Positions 1 to 7,314 of a DNA stretch of 37,951 bases are shown here, one piece after another. The stretch spans positions 1 to 37,951 of the forward strand of contig NZ_FONH01000028.1 of the NCBI RefSeq assembly GCF_900112865.1. Reading direction: 5' to 3'. How positions within the stretch are numbered: position 1 is the first letter of the stretch; each line of letters opens with the position of its first letter. The translations under genes and the position numbers were made by a program. This DNA comes from Dyella marensis (GTDB lineage: Bacteria > Pseudomonadota > Gammaproteobacteria > Xanthomonadales > Rhodanobacteraceae). The notes under the pieces were generated by a model that was given only the letters and a program-made list of their open reading frames with translations, was not told the origin of the DNA and made no database searches.

Positions 1-6
1 GTCGCA

Positions 7-127
7 GCGTTTGTGCGCGCCACAACGCAGAGCCCCTCTCCCTTCGGGAGAGGGGTTGGGGTGAGGGTACGGGCGAAGCGCAAGAGTGATGTGCACCGCT
101 CCGCCCGCACCCTCATCCGCCTGCCGG
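7..127. repeat. Dispersed palindromic repeat, copy A
   Basis: A compact CCCCTCTCCC / GGGAGAGGGG hairpin with a TTCG loop (about 34-55) is followed by GGTTGGGGTGAGGGTACGGG. A second stem pairs the GGGCGAAGCG side with CGCTCCGCCC further on. Most of this is repeated about 220 bp downstream, including the segment that reads CAAGAGTGATGTGCACCG. The structure resembles REP/BIME-like intergenic elements of Xanthomonadales. Confidence 0.75.
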
Positions 128-225
128 CACCTTCCTCGCTCCTCAGAGCCGCGCACATCCATGTGCGCTCCCCGCGTGCTCCCGGCGGGAGAAGGGTTCC
201 AACTTTGAGATTGAGGGATATCCGC

Positions 226-369
226 AGCGTCTGTGCGTAGCGACGCAGAGCCCCTCTCCCTCCGGCGACCCGAAGGTAGTCCCCGTGGGAGAGAGGGGTT
301 GGGGTGAGGGTACGGGCGGAGCGCAAGAGTGATGTGCACCGCTCCGCCCGACCCTCATCCGGCTGCCGC
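226..369. repeat. Dispersed palindromic repeat, copy B
   Basis: This is a second copy of the element at 7-127 in the same orientation. It has the same GACGCAGAGCCCCTCTCCCT start, but the first hairpin loop is expanded by about 20 bases. The following GGTTGGGGTGAGGGTACGGG block and the CAAGAGTGATGTGCACCG block are retained. The stem GGGCGGAGCG / CGCTCCGCCC is a perfect match in this copy. A related fragment in the opposite orientation is at 12194-12240. Confidence 0.75.
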
Positions 370-398
370 TAATATGGAATGGATTCGCTCGCCGGGCA

Positions 399-710
399 TC
401 AAGGCTTCCCGCCGGAAGCCGCCGGCGCCGGCCTGGTCAGCGATTTCAGGTAATTCCCCACATCCTCCTTGGACACGTGCCCGCGATGCTCGCGGTCGAT
501 CTGGTCGAAATGCCTGGCGATGAAGGGCACGTTGCCGTTCTGTGCCTCCTCCTTGCTGAGCAGGCCGTCGTGGTTGCGGTCCGCCGCATCGAAGTTCTTC
601 ATCGCGATATCCAGCTTATTCGCCAAATAGCCGAGCCCGGTCTGGGCGGCCGCGGGGACGGCGATCGCCAGCACGCTGGCGAGGACGAGAAAGCGATGAC
701 GCATGCGCAT
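399..710 (-). CDS. Secreted EF-hand calcium-binding protein
   Basis: This 103-aa protein has a cleavable signal peptide (about residues 1-22, ending PAAAQ), so it is probably periplasmic or secreted. One canonical EF-hand loop lies at residues 44-55 with D44, N46, D48, G49, S52 and E55 in the calcium-ligand positions. A second loop at 72-83 is degenerate: position 5 is Arg instead of Asp and position 12 is Asp. The tail is Pro/Ala-rich. The ATG is preceded by an AGGAG-like ribosome site about 6 nt away. The gene is divergent from the response regulator at 933 and faces the repeats at 1-369. Small secreted EF-hand proteins of this size are common in Xanthomonadales and have no assigned substrate. 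Calcium binding is inferred from the loop only. Confidence 0.85.
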   Translation of the reverse strand: MRMRHRFLVLASVLAIAVPAAAQTGLGYLANKLDIAMKNFDAADRNHDGLLSKEEAQNGNVPFIARHFDQIDREHRGHVSKEDVGNYLKSLTRPAPAASGGKP

Positions 711-932
711 GATCTGCTCCTGCTGGGATGCCCGGCGCCGCCGGGCGGTGGGAGATCCGGGCCGTGCCCGGCGATGGAGGATGGTCGCACTCCCCGTGCC
801 GCACGATCGGGTACCAAAACACGATCGTCAGGCGCTTGCAACAAGCTGCCATTTTCGGACAACGCCTCTCTACGCAGCGCGAAAGCCCGCACCTAAGCTA
901 GTAAGCGTTCGTCTTCCGAGCTCCCTTCGATC
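711..932. promoter_or_regulatory. Divergent promoter region
   Basis: This 222-nt gap lies between the divergent starts of the EF-hand gene and the RcsB-like regulator and must carry promoters for both. I do not see a convincing -35/-10 pair or operator. Confidence 0.4.
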
Positions 933-1568
933 ATGTTCCAGCGGATCCTCCTCGCCGACGATCACCCCGTCGTGCGCATCGGCGTGCGGGCCATCATCGA
1001 AGTCCATGCGTTGGGGCAGGTAGTCGCGGAGACGGGCACCGTGGACGAACTCTTCCAGCTGCTGTCGGAGCAGAGCTTCGACCTGCTGGTCACCGACCTG
1101 TCCATGCCCGGCACGCAGCACATCGACGGCTACGCCATGATCGAGCGCATCTGCCGCAATCATCCGGAGCTTCCCGTGCTGGTGCTCAGCATGACCAGCA
1201 ACGCCAGCGTCCTGCGCACGGTATATGCCAGTGGCGTGCTGGGCCTGCTCGACAAGGCCTCGTCCATGGCCGAGCTGCCGGCCGCCATCCAGGCCGCGGA
1301 GCGCGGCAGCGCCTATATCAGCGCTTCATTGCGCAGGCAGCTGGCCCAGGCCGGCTTCCGGCCGCCGGGGTACCGCGCGCTGTCGCCGCGCGAAGCGGAA
1401 GTACTGCGCCTGCTCGCCAAGGGCCTGCGGGTGAAGGACATCGCGCTGCGGCTCAATCGCGGCATCACCACCATCAGCAAGCAGAAGAGCGACGCGGCGC
1501 GCAAGCTGGGTCTTCGCAACGACGTGGAGCTGTTCGATTTCCTGCGGCGTGAGGGTTTTTCCGGCTGA
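933..1568 (+). CDS. RcsB-like NarL/FixJ response regulator
   Basis: This 211-aa two-domain regulator has an N-terminal receiver domain (residues about 3-120) with the acidic pair D9/D10, phospho-acceptor D55 in TDLSMPG and conserved K108. A C-terminal LuxR-type helix-turn-helix (about 145-205) begins LSPREAEVLRLLAKG. The TDLSMPG block, the LNRxxxTIS-x-QK recognition-helix region and the closing LxNDxELxxFL block resemble E. coli RcsB more than ordinary NarL proteins. No sensor kinase or phosphotransferase lies next to it, so it is an orphan here. It is in the same orientation as the fimbrial operon that starts 484 nt downstream. Regulation of that operon is plausible, since BvgA/FimZ/RcsB relatives control surface structures, but this is inference. 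Confidence 0.9.
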   Translation: MFQRILLADDHPVVRIGVRAIIEVHALGQVVAETGTVDELFQLLSEQSFDLLVTDLSMPGTQHIDGYAMIERICRNHPELPVLVLSMTSNASVLRTVYASGVLGLLDKASSMAELPAAIQAAERGSAYISASLRRQLAQAGFRPPGYRALSPREAEVLRLLAKGLRVKDIALRLNRGITTISKQKSDAARKLGLRNDVELFDFLRREGFSG

Positions 1569-2052
1569 CGCCGCGACGAATCGGTAGCGAAAAATCTCTG
1601 CCTTCGATACCGAAGAAAGATCGCGCCGGCTTGCCGATCGCACGGATCATCGCGCCTGCGCCGCCGCGACGGCTGCATGGTCCGGCGATATGCCAAGGCC
1701 GCCCATTCGTGTGTGGCGAGTCAGCGCAAGATTTGTGGGCAAACGACAAGGCCGCAGAGCTTGCGGATGGATCGTCGGATTGACGATCGGAGTCATCTTA
1801 AAAGCGCGGAAGCAAGAAAAACCGCACCCACTTTGCAACTCCTACTATGGCTGACGCCCGAAAGGGTTACCTATCATTTGGCCATCTGATCTCGACGGAG
1901 AACGGTGGCGTGCCGACCGCATCGCGCAGTCATTCCGCACAGCACGGCAGCACGCCGAACGACTTTGTCGCCGTTGCCACCATGGACGGACGACGAGCAA
2001 CGCCGCAGCGCGGCAGCAACAACCCCACCCCCACTTCACCCATGGAGTCACC
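1569..2052. promoter_or_regulatory. Long leader region upstream of the fimbrial operon
   Basis: This is 484 nt with no gene I can support. The part around 1735-1850 is noticeably less GC-rich than its surroundings and is the most likely promoter area for the pilin gene. A GGAG ribosome site lies directly before the pilin ATG at 2053. Short frames that cross this region have no recognisable features. Long leaders are usual for highly expressed pilin genes. Confidence 0.4.
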
Positions 2053-2610
2053 ATGAAGCACATCAAGATGGCCGCGCTCGGCCTGGGCCTCGTCGTCGCC
2101 GCATCGGCCAGCGCCGATACGGGGCTGATCACCTTTCTGGGAACGGTGAGCAATATGACCTGTGTCGTATCCGGCGGCAGCGGCAGCAACGGCGCGTTCG
2201 CCAACTTCTCCGTGTCGCTGGATCCGGTGCTGACCTCCACCCTCAACGCGAGCGGCAAGACCGCCAACCGCAAGGGCTACGAGGTGACCTTCAGCGACGG
2301 CAAGGGCGGTTCCTGCGCCAGCGCCACGATCACCAAGGCGCACTTCCGCTTCGTCGGCAGCAGCCCCAGCGTCAACATCGACGGCCGTATGAAGAACGTA
2401 CTCGGCTTCACCGGCGCGCAGAACGTCGAGATGCAGATGCTCGACGACGGCAACAACCTGATCAACCTCACCAACCACGCGCGCAAGGACGTGACCCTGG
2501 CCACCACCGGGCCGACCTCGCTCAAGTTCGGCGTGCAGTACTACGCCACGGGCGTGGCGACCGCGGGCAATTTCCGCTCCGACGTCATCTACGAGGCCTA
2601 CTACGACTGA
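2053..2610 (+). CDS. Type 1-like fimbrial major pilin
   Basis: This 185-aa protein has a Sec signal peptide of about 21 residues (ends ASASA) and a mature N-terminus that starts with a short beta-strand. The opening strand pattern FLGTVSNMTC is typical of chaperone-usher pilins. The pilin disulfide pair is visible as C37 and C88. The length and the C-terminal strand ending in alternating aromatic residues (IYEAYYD) match the FimA/PapA size class. The subunit would be exported to the periplasm, capped by a chaperone and polymerised through an usher. Neither partner is intact in this window. It is the first gene of a plus-strand operon; the following ORF begins 65 nt downstream. Confidence 0.85.
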   Translation: MKHIKMAALGLGLVVAASASADTGLITFLGTVSNMTCVVSGGSGSNGAFANFSVSLDPVLTSTLNASGKTANRKGYEVTFSDGKGGSCASATITKAHFRFVGSSPSVNIDGRMKNVLGFTGAQNVEMQMLDDGNNLINLTNHARKDVTLATTGPTSLKFGVQYYATGVATAGNFRSDVIYEAYYD

Positions 2611-2675
2611 GTCCGGCCTGGCCGGCACGCGGGCGGCGCAAGCGCCGCCCGCGACCTGTACGAACGAGACGACTC

Positions 2676-3041
2676 ATGAAGAACACGACACATCGCCATC
2701 TGGCCGGCCTCTTCCTGCTCGCGTTGTTCTGCGCAAGCCGCAGCGAAGCCGAGGTCGTCATCCTGGGTACCCGCGTGATCTATCCCTATCAGCTGGCGGC
2801 ATGGCGCCTGCGCGGGCATCTGCGCAGCGATCGCGGCGACCTGTGGACGCGCGCCGCCAACTATCACTCGCGCACGCCGCGGCACAACGCACGCTACCGC
2901 GCCCAGTTGATGCACAAGGCATGGCGATGGAACCAGTGGCTGGGCAGGCAGTTCACCACTCACATGGTCGATGACGTCACCGCCCATCGGCATGGTGAAA
3001 CCGGCGTGGCCGACGTGCCCGACAGCGGAGATGCAGCATGA
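2676..3041 (+). pseudogene. Chimeric ORF: chaperone N-terminus joined to a lytic transglycosylase C-terminus
   Basis: This open 121-codon frame has a two-part structure. Residues 1-25 form a signal peptide, and residues 26-37 (EVVILGTRVIYP) match the first strand of PapD-type fimbrial chaperones. From about residue 40 the sequence switches to the end of an SLT lytic transglycosylase domain: a RLRGHLRSDRGDLW stretch, then AANYHSRTP and ARYRAQL, then a Trp-rich tail. Chaperones are about 230-250 aa, and the catalytic Glu of SLT domains lies upstream of the retained part, so neither activity is expected. The join lies near 2784-2802 and keeps the frame. The stop overlaps the adhesin start (ATGA). 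I read it as the scar of an in-frame deletion. A genuine small novel protein or an assembly collapse are alternatives. Confidence 0.6.
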
Positions 3042-4027
3042 CCATGGCTCGATTCGTATTCCTGGGTGCATGCCTCGCCGGCGTCTGCCATGCGCGTAGC
3101 GCGAGCGCGGCATGCACGGTGACCTATACGCCGCCCTTCGCGGTCAATCGACCGGCCGGCATCCTGGTGGATGGCGATCTGCCTGCGGGTTCGCCGATCC
3201 GGACCACCATGGCGGACAGCGCCACGGCGCGAATCCAATGCACCGCGCCGACCACGACCGAGGTCAGCATGGAGCTGCAGGGCGATGGACTGGTCTCCGG
3301 CGATATCCGCGAGATCACCGTCGGCGGACAGCCGTCCGGCCTGGGCATCCGGCTGTTTGCCAAGACTCAGGGCGACGCGGGCTATGCCGTCCTGCCGCGC
3401 AAGGCCATGAAGTCGTTTCCTGGGGGAGAGTCCAGATGGCAGACGTTCTTCTATGCGGAATATGTCCGTACCGGCGGGTCCGTCAGATACGGTCTGGCGG
3501 ATACCACCGTGAACGGCCGCCTGGGCAGGATCTGGGTGCCCGACGCGGCGGCATTCACGCCTAACCGGATCATCAATCCGGTGAAAATGGAGCGCCTGGA
3601 ACTGATCCGTCCGGCCTGCTCGATCGAGACCGGCTCGCTCAACCAGGACGTCTCGCTAGGGAATTACCTCGTATCGGATCTGCGCAACGGCAAGGTCACA
3701 CCAGGCTGGCAGACCTTCCGCCTGACCATGGCGGCATGCGCGAATCCGGCCGACCTGCTGACCGACATCACCTTCGGCACGGCGGCGGACGCCGATGTGA
3801 ACAACGCGACGCTGTTCTATATGAATGCGACCGGCCCGGGCGGCTACGGCATCGCCATCGAGACGGGCGACGGTGCTTTTCGCATGGTGCCGGGCCAGTC
3901 GCGTGAGTTCGCCGCCATAGGTACGGGTGCCAGCTATCCGTTCCGCGCGCGGCTGGAACGCACCGCCGGCGCTGTCACGGCCGGGCGGATCCATCGACCG
4001 GTCGCCGTGCGCGTCACGTTTCGCTGA
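3038..4027 (+). CDS. Two-domain fimbrial tip adhesin
   Basis: This 329-aa protein has a signal peptide (about 1-25, ends ASA) and two domains. The N-terminal, lectin-like half contains a disulfide-capable pair C26/C68. The C-terminal pilin half (about 185-329) contains C194 and C234 and ends in an alternating beta-strand (VAVRVTFR). This layout (receptor-binding domain plus pilin domain, about 300-330 aa) is that of FimH/MrkD-type tip adhesins. The start overlaps the previous stop by 4 nt; a second ATG two codons downstream (3044) is also possible. The protein needs a chaperone and usher for display, and both are missing locally. Ligand specificity cannot be read from the sequence. Confidence 0.75.
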   Translation: MTMARFVFLGACLAGVCHARSASAACTVTYTPPFAVNRPAGILVDGDLPAGSPIRTTMADSATARIQCTAPTTTEVSMELQGDGLVSGDIREITVGGQPSGLGIRLFAKTQGDAGYAVLPRKAMKSFPGGESRWQTFFYAEYVRTGGSVRYGLADTTVNGRLGRIWVPDAAAFTPNRIINPVKMERLELIRPACSIETGSLNQDVSLGNYLVSDLRNGKVTPGWQTFRLTMAACANPADLLTDITFGTAADADVNNATLFYMNATGPGGYGIAIETGDGAFRMVPGQSREFAAIGTGASYPFRARLERTAGAVTAGRIHRPVAVRVTFR

Positions 4028-4028
4028 G

Positions 4029-4616
4029 ATGGCATCGTCTGTGCCGTTTACAGGCGCAAGCTGGCCGCGCCGCGCCGGGACCGCGCTGTTTGCGGCGATG
4101 GTGGCCATGCTGGTCCTGCTCGAAGCCGGCTATGCCGCGGGCTTGCGCCTGAACTACACGCGCAGCCTGCCGCTGGGTGTGTACCGGGTGGTGAAGCAGT
4201 CGGTGCAGCGCGGTGCTTACGTGCGCTTCTGTCCGCCGCGCACCGGGGCGATCGCCCTGGCGATGGAGCGCGGCTATCTGCACGCGGGCGACGTCTGCCC
4301 CAACGGTTATCTGCCGATGCTCAAGCGGGTGGCCGCGATCGGCGGTGATTGGGTCTCCGCGCATGACGATGGCGTGCGAGTCGATGGGCGGCTGTTGCCG
4401 CTCAGCGCCCGTCTCGCCACCGATGCGGCTGGCCTGCCCCTGCCCGGGCCTTCGCCCACGCAATTGCGGCTGGCGCCCTCGCAGCTATGGGTGATGTCCG
4501 ATACCAACGGCCGTTCGTTCGATAGCCGCTACTTCGGACTGATCGATCGCGCCTGGGTGATGGAGGTGGTCCAGCCCGTGATGACCTGGGAGCCGGGCGG
4601 CAACGGGTCCGGCTGA
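4029..4616 (+). CDS. traF: TraF-type S26 signal peptidase
   Basis: This 195-aa protein has one N-terminal membrane segment (about 17-38) followed by a periplasmic catalytic domain. The S26C/TraF signature is clear: TRSLPLGVY with nucleophile S46, the general-base lysine K99 in MLKRVAA, and the closing block MSDTNGRSFDSRYFG. In RP4 conjugation TraF trims and cyclises the TrbC pilin, so this family normally lives in conjugative or pilus-assembly gene sets. Here it sits 1 nt after the adhesin stop in a fimbrial operon. Together with the transglycosylase remnant upstream, this hints that conjugation-derived envelope functions were recruited to the fimbrial locus. The natural substrate is unknown. 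Confidence 0.88.
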   Translation: MASSVPFTGASWPRRAGTALFAAMVAMLVLLEAGYAAGLRLNYTRSLPLGVYRVVKQSVQRGAYVRFCPPRTGAIALAMERGYLHAGDVCPNGYLPMLKRVAAIGGDWVSAHDDGVRVDGRLLPLSARLATDAAGLPLPGPSPTQLRLAPSQLWVMSDTNGRSFDSRYFGLIDRAWVMEVVQPVMTWEPGGNGSG

Positions 4617-4692
4617 CGAATCAGATACGCAGCGCCGATGCGGCCCTGGCCGCCATCGCACCCTGGCGTTTTATCCAGCGAGGTGAAGCTTC

Positions 4693-5160
4693 ATGCGCAA
4701 CATCATGGTCCTGGCCGTACTGGCGACGGCATGCTCCGGTTGCCGCTCGCCGGACGATCACCGCATCGCCCTGGCCGAGGCGCCGCCGATGCCGGAAGTC
4801 GCCGCTGCTACGCTCGGCGACATGGCCGAGGCCGCTGCTGCGGATCAACCGAGCGCCGACGATGTCTTCGACGCCGGCATGGTCATGGTGGCGGCGCGCG
4901 ACGTCTGCAGGCTCCCGGCCGTGGAGCTGGCCAAGTTTGCGGCGTACAGCGAATGGGTGGTCAAGGACGATCCGCAGCGCAAGGCGCTCTTCCTCATGGC
5001 CGGGCAAGCAGCGGCGAAGCAGCATGAGGCCGTCATCGCGAAGGGGCAGCAGGAGGCCTACCGGCGATCGACCTGCGACCGTGTGCGGCGCGTGCTCGCC
5101 ACCATCGAGCGAGATGCCAGATCCCATCCGGCGACGGATCATCGAGAGGCGATGCGATGA
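4693..5160 (+). CDS. Putative lipoprotein of the fimbrial operon
   Basis: This 155-aa protein has a short hydrophobic leader and a cysteine at residue 14 or 17 (ATACSGC) that could be lipidated. The lipobox is not ideal, because position -3 is Ala or Cys. The mature part is Ala/Glu-rich and mostly helical. Two further cysteines are in DVCRLP and RSTCDR. I do not recognise a family. The gene starts 76 nt after the peptidase, and its stop overlaps the next ATG by 4 nt, so it is co-translated with the barrel protein that follows. A role as an accessory outer-membrane or pilus-assembly lipoprotein is inference from position. Confidence 0.7.
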   Translation: MRNIMVLAVLATACSGCRSPDDHRIALAEAPPMPEVAAATLGDMAEAAAADQPSADDVFDAGMVMVAARDVCRLPAVELAKFAAYSEWVVKDDPQRKALFLMAGQAAAKQHEAVIAKGQQEAYRRSTCDRVRRVLATIERDARSHPATDHREAMR

Positions 5161-6170
5161 GGATCGCGCGTGCTCCAGAAGCTTTGCGCGGCCCGTGGCG
5201 TGGAAGGCATCGCCGCGCAGTGGCAGGCGCGGGATGGCTATGCGTGCCATGGGTGTTCCAGGCTGCCCATGCCTGCGCACCTTTCGCCGACGCCGATGCG
5301 AATGCCGCGATAGGGTCCGCTGCACAGCTGGCCCAGGGTGGCCTGCTCATGGACGGCCTGCACCGCCGGCTCGGCGAGATCCGCCAGGTGATGCCCGTGC
5401 GCGATGTCGGCGGCGAAGTCTTCATGCGGAATGTCCATGGCATGTTCGAGCATGTCGGCGGCTTCCATGCTGCGCGTTCGCGCGCCGCTGCGCTGCAGCT
5501 CGGCGGCAACGTGGCCTACTGGAATGACGGCGGCGCTCATCAGCGTGCGGGCTGGGCGTTGGATCGGGGGACGCTGCGGGTCAGGCCCGGGCGCACGACA
5601 GGTATCGACAACGACATCCGCGGCCTCGCCGCCTGGTATACCCGCCATGGCGAGAACGGCGCCTACGTGGACGCCGGCATAAGGCGCGCCAGCGGCACCG
5701 GCCGGGCACGCGGCGTCGCGAAAATCCGGACCGGCCAATGGACGCTCTCGGCGGAAGCCGGCGCCCCGCTGCCGCTCGGCGATAACTTGATCGTCGAGCC
5801 GCAGGTCCAGCTGACCTACCAGTCGTTGCGTACACGCGTGGCGCGCGGCATCGGCACTATCCGTACACGCCAGGCCACGGCGCGCCTCGGTGTGCGTATC
5901 GCGCGCATCGACAATGAGCGCTTCGTCCCTTATCTGCAGGCCGAGCTCGAACGGCAGTTCGCGGGACGGAGCCGTGCCGCGCCGGCCAGCGCTTCATCGG
6001 TCGATGCCGCCGCCGTGCGCAACGGCAGCGCCTTGCGGCTGAGCACCGGCCTGACCATCAAGGTGCATCGCACGGTGGATGTCTATGCGCATGCAGGCGT
6101 GCAGCGGCGCCTGGCCGGCGGCGGCAGCACGGGCGGATCGTTCGGTGCGGGCCTGCGCATCAATTTCTGA
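5157..6170 (+). CDS. Autotransporter-type beta-barrel protein lacking a passenger
   Basis: This 337-aa protein has an Arg-rich n-region and hydrophobic segment ending QAAHA (about residue 39), which fits a Sec signal. Residues about 85-337 alternate polar and hydrophobic residues in strand-sized blocks. The sequence ends in GAGLRINF with a C-terminal Phe, as in autotransporter barrels recognised by BAM. Only about 50-60 residues separate the signal from the barrel, so no classical passenger is present. It is the last gene of the fimbrial operon (ATGA overlap with the lipoprotein). It may be an independent outer-membrane porin-like component, or the remnant of a longer autotransporter. The family call rests on overall pattern. 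Confidence 0.75.
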   Translation: MRIARAPEALRGPWRGRHRRAVAGAGWLCVPWVFQAAHACAPFADADANAAIGSAAQLAQGGLLMDGLHRRLGEIRQVMPVRDVGGEVFMRNVHGMFEHVGGFHAARSRAAALQLGGNVAYWNDGGAHQRAGWALDRGTLRVRPGRTTGIDNDIRGLAAWYTRHGENGAYVDAGIRRASGTGRARGVAKIRTGQWTLSAEAGAPLPLGDNLIVEPQVQLTYQSLRTRVARGIGTIRTRQATARLGVRIARIDNERFVPYLQAELERQFAGRSRAAPASASSVDAAAVRNGSALRLSTGLTIKVHRTVDVYAHAGVQRRLAGGGSTGGSFGAGLRINF

Positions 6171-6181
6171 GCGCTGGGCCG

Positions 6182-7138
6182 TCAAGCTTCGCGCCCGGCC
6201 AGTTCGCCCAGGCGTGCGCTCAACGCGCGCACTGCGGCGCGCAAGGCTTCCGGTGCGCGCACGGTGAAATCGAACGGCTGTCGCGCCAGCTGGCGCGCGA
6301 ACCAGTCCAGCCCGTCGATCTGCGCGCGCAGCAGCACGCCGCCGTCGACCGGCTCGAACAGGCCCATCGTGCCGCCCAGCCGTTCCAGCGCTTCCTGCAG
6401 GGTGGTGTGCAGGAGCACTTCGGCGGTATGCGCGCGCGGCAGGGTGGCCAGGCTGAAGGTGAGGTGCGCGACGGCGTCGAAATCCCGCGGTCGCAGGAAC
6501 AGCGTTTCCTGCGCCGCGACGTCGGCCACGCGATCGAGGCGGAACGAGCGCAGTCCCCGCCGTAGATGGCAGTGGCCGGCGACGTACCAGAAGCCCCCGC
6601 TGTGCGCGAGGCCATAGGGATCGACCTCGCGCTCCGTCTCCATGTCGGCGGAGCTGCGATAGCGCAGGCGCACCCGCCGGCATTGCTGCGCGGCGGCGCT
6701 CAGGGCGAACAGCGTGTCGCTGGCGCCGGGGGCGGACGAGCGCGCCAGGTCGAGCATCACCGTATCGGCCACCGCGCGCGTGCGCGCCATCAGCCGCTCC
6801 GGCATCACCCGCTCGAGCTTGGCCTGCGCGCTGGCCACCGCGGCGGAGGCCTCGGTCAGCCCCATGCCGCGCGCCGCCAGCAGGCCCACCGACAGCGCCA
6901 GCGCTTCGTCGTCGGTGAACATCATCGGCGGCAGCTTGAAGCCGGCGATCAGCAGGTAGGCGCCGTAGCGGCCGCGCTCGGCGGTAACCGGAATGCCCAG
7001 TTCCTCCAGCGCGGCGATGTAGCGGCGCACCGTGCGCGCGTCCACGCCCAGCCGTTGCGCGATCTCCGCGCCGCTGATGCGGCGGTGCGTCTGGAGCAGC
7101 TCCAGCACGGCCAGGGCTCGGGTGGCGGAGCGGTACAT
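6182..7138 (-). CDS. YafY-family WYL transcriptional regulator
   Basis: This 318-aa protein has an N-terminal HTH_11-type winged helix (residues 1-60, with ISGAEIAQRLGVDARTVRRY as the helix-turn-helix), a linker, and a WYL domain (about 150-230) containing REVDPYGLAHSGGFWYVAG and the RSFRLDRV block. A C-terminal WCX-like extension follows. WYL domains sense nucleotide or small ligands and control diverse regulons. It lies convergent to the barrel gene (11-nt gap) and about 180 nt downstream of the DUF3224 gene on the same strand, separated by an inverted repeat. Its target is not evident. Confidence 0.9.
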   Translation of the reverse strand: MYRSATRALAVLELLQTHRRISGAEIAQRLGVDARTVRRYIAALEELGIPVTAERGRYGAYLLIAGFKLPPMMFTDDEALALSVGLLAARGMGLTEASAAVASAQAKLERVMPERLMARTRAVADTVMLDLARSSAPGASDTLFALSAAAQQCRRVRLRYRSSADMETEREVDPYGLAHSGGFWYVAGHCHLRRGLRSFRLDRVADVAAQETLFLRPRDFDAVAHLTFSLATLPRAHTAEVLLHTTLQEALERLGGTMGLFEPVDGGVLLRAQIDGLDWFARQLARQPFDFTVRAPEALRAAVRALSARLGELAGREA

Positions 7139-7215
7139 GGCGCGCAGGTTAGCGGATAAACAGGACCGATCTCGCCCTGATTACCGCTTGCGCCGTGGAG
7201 GCATCCGGTAACTGG

Positions 7216-7309
7216 CGTAGGTTGGGGTGAGCCGCAGGCGAACCCCAACAGTGCGATGCGCATGGGTGGTGCCATGTTGGGGTTCGCCTGCGGCTCACCC
7301 CAACCTACG
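7216..7309. repeat. Large inverted repeat with 34-bp perfect arms
   Basis: Left arm 7216-7249 and right arm 7276-7309 are exact reverse complements. The outer part reads CGTAGGTTGGGGTGAGC and the core of the arm reads CCGCAGGCGAACCCCAAC. A 26-nt loop separates the arms. A second family member at 26681-26771 has the same outer sequence but a different inner stem. The element ends 5 nt before the DUF3224 stop codon, so its transcript would form a very stable hairpin that may serve as terminator or mRNA end protector. Confidence 0.9.
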
Positions 7310-7314
7310 GGGTC

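Larger units (their letters stand above)
1..398. other. Intergenic stretch dominated by repeats
   Basis: No convincing gene is seen here. Short open frames on both strands have low-complexity Arg/Pro/Ser-rich translations typical of GC-rich non-coding DNA. The stretch holds two copies of one palindromic repeat (separate entries) with a short unique spacer between them. It lies just downstream of the minus-strand EF-hand gene, so it may contribute to transcription termination. Confidence 0.6.

Noticed and set aside
1905-2675. Extension of the 2676-3041 frame upstream through the pilin gene
   Set aside because: The upstream part is the pilin gene in another frame with Arg/Gln-rich nonsense. 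The ATG at 2676 starts a clean signal peptide.
4029-4616. Evidence for an integrated conjugative element
   Set aside because: Only the TraF-type peptidase and a transglycosylase remnant are seen. No relaxase, coupling protein or type IV secretion ATPase genes occur in the window.
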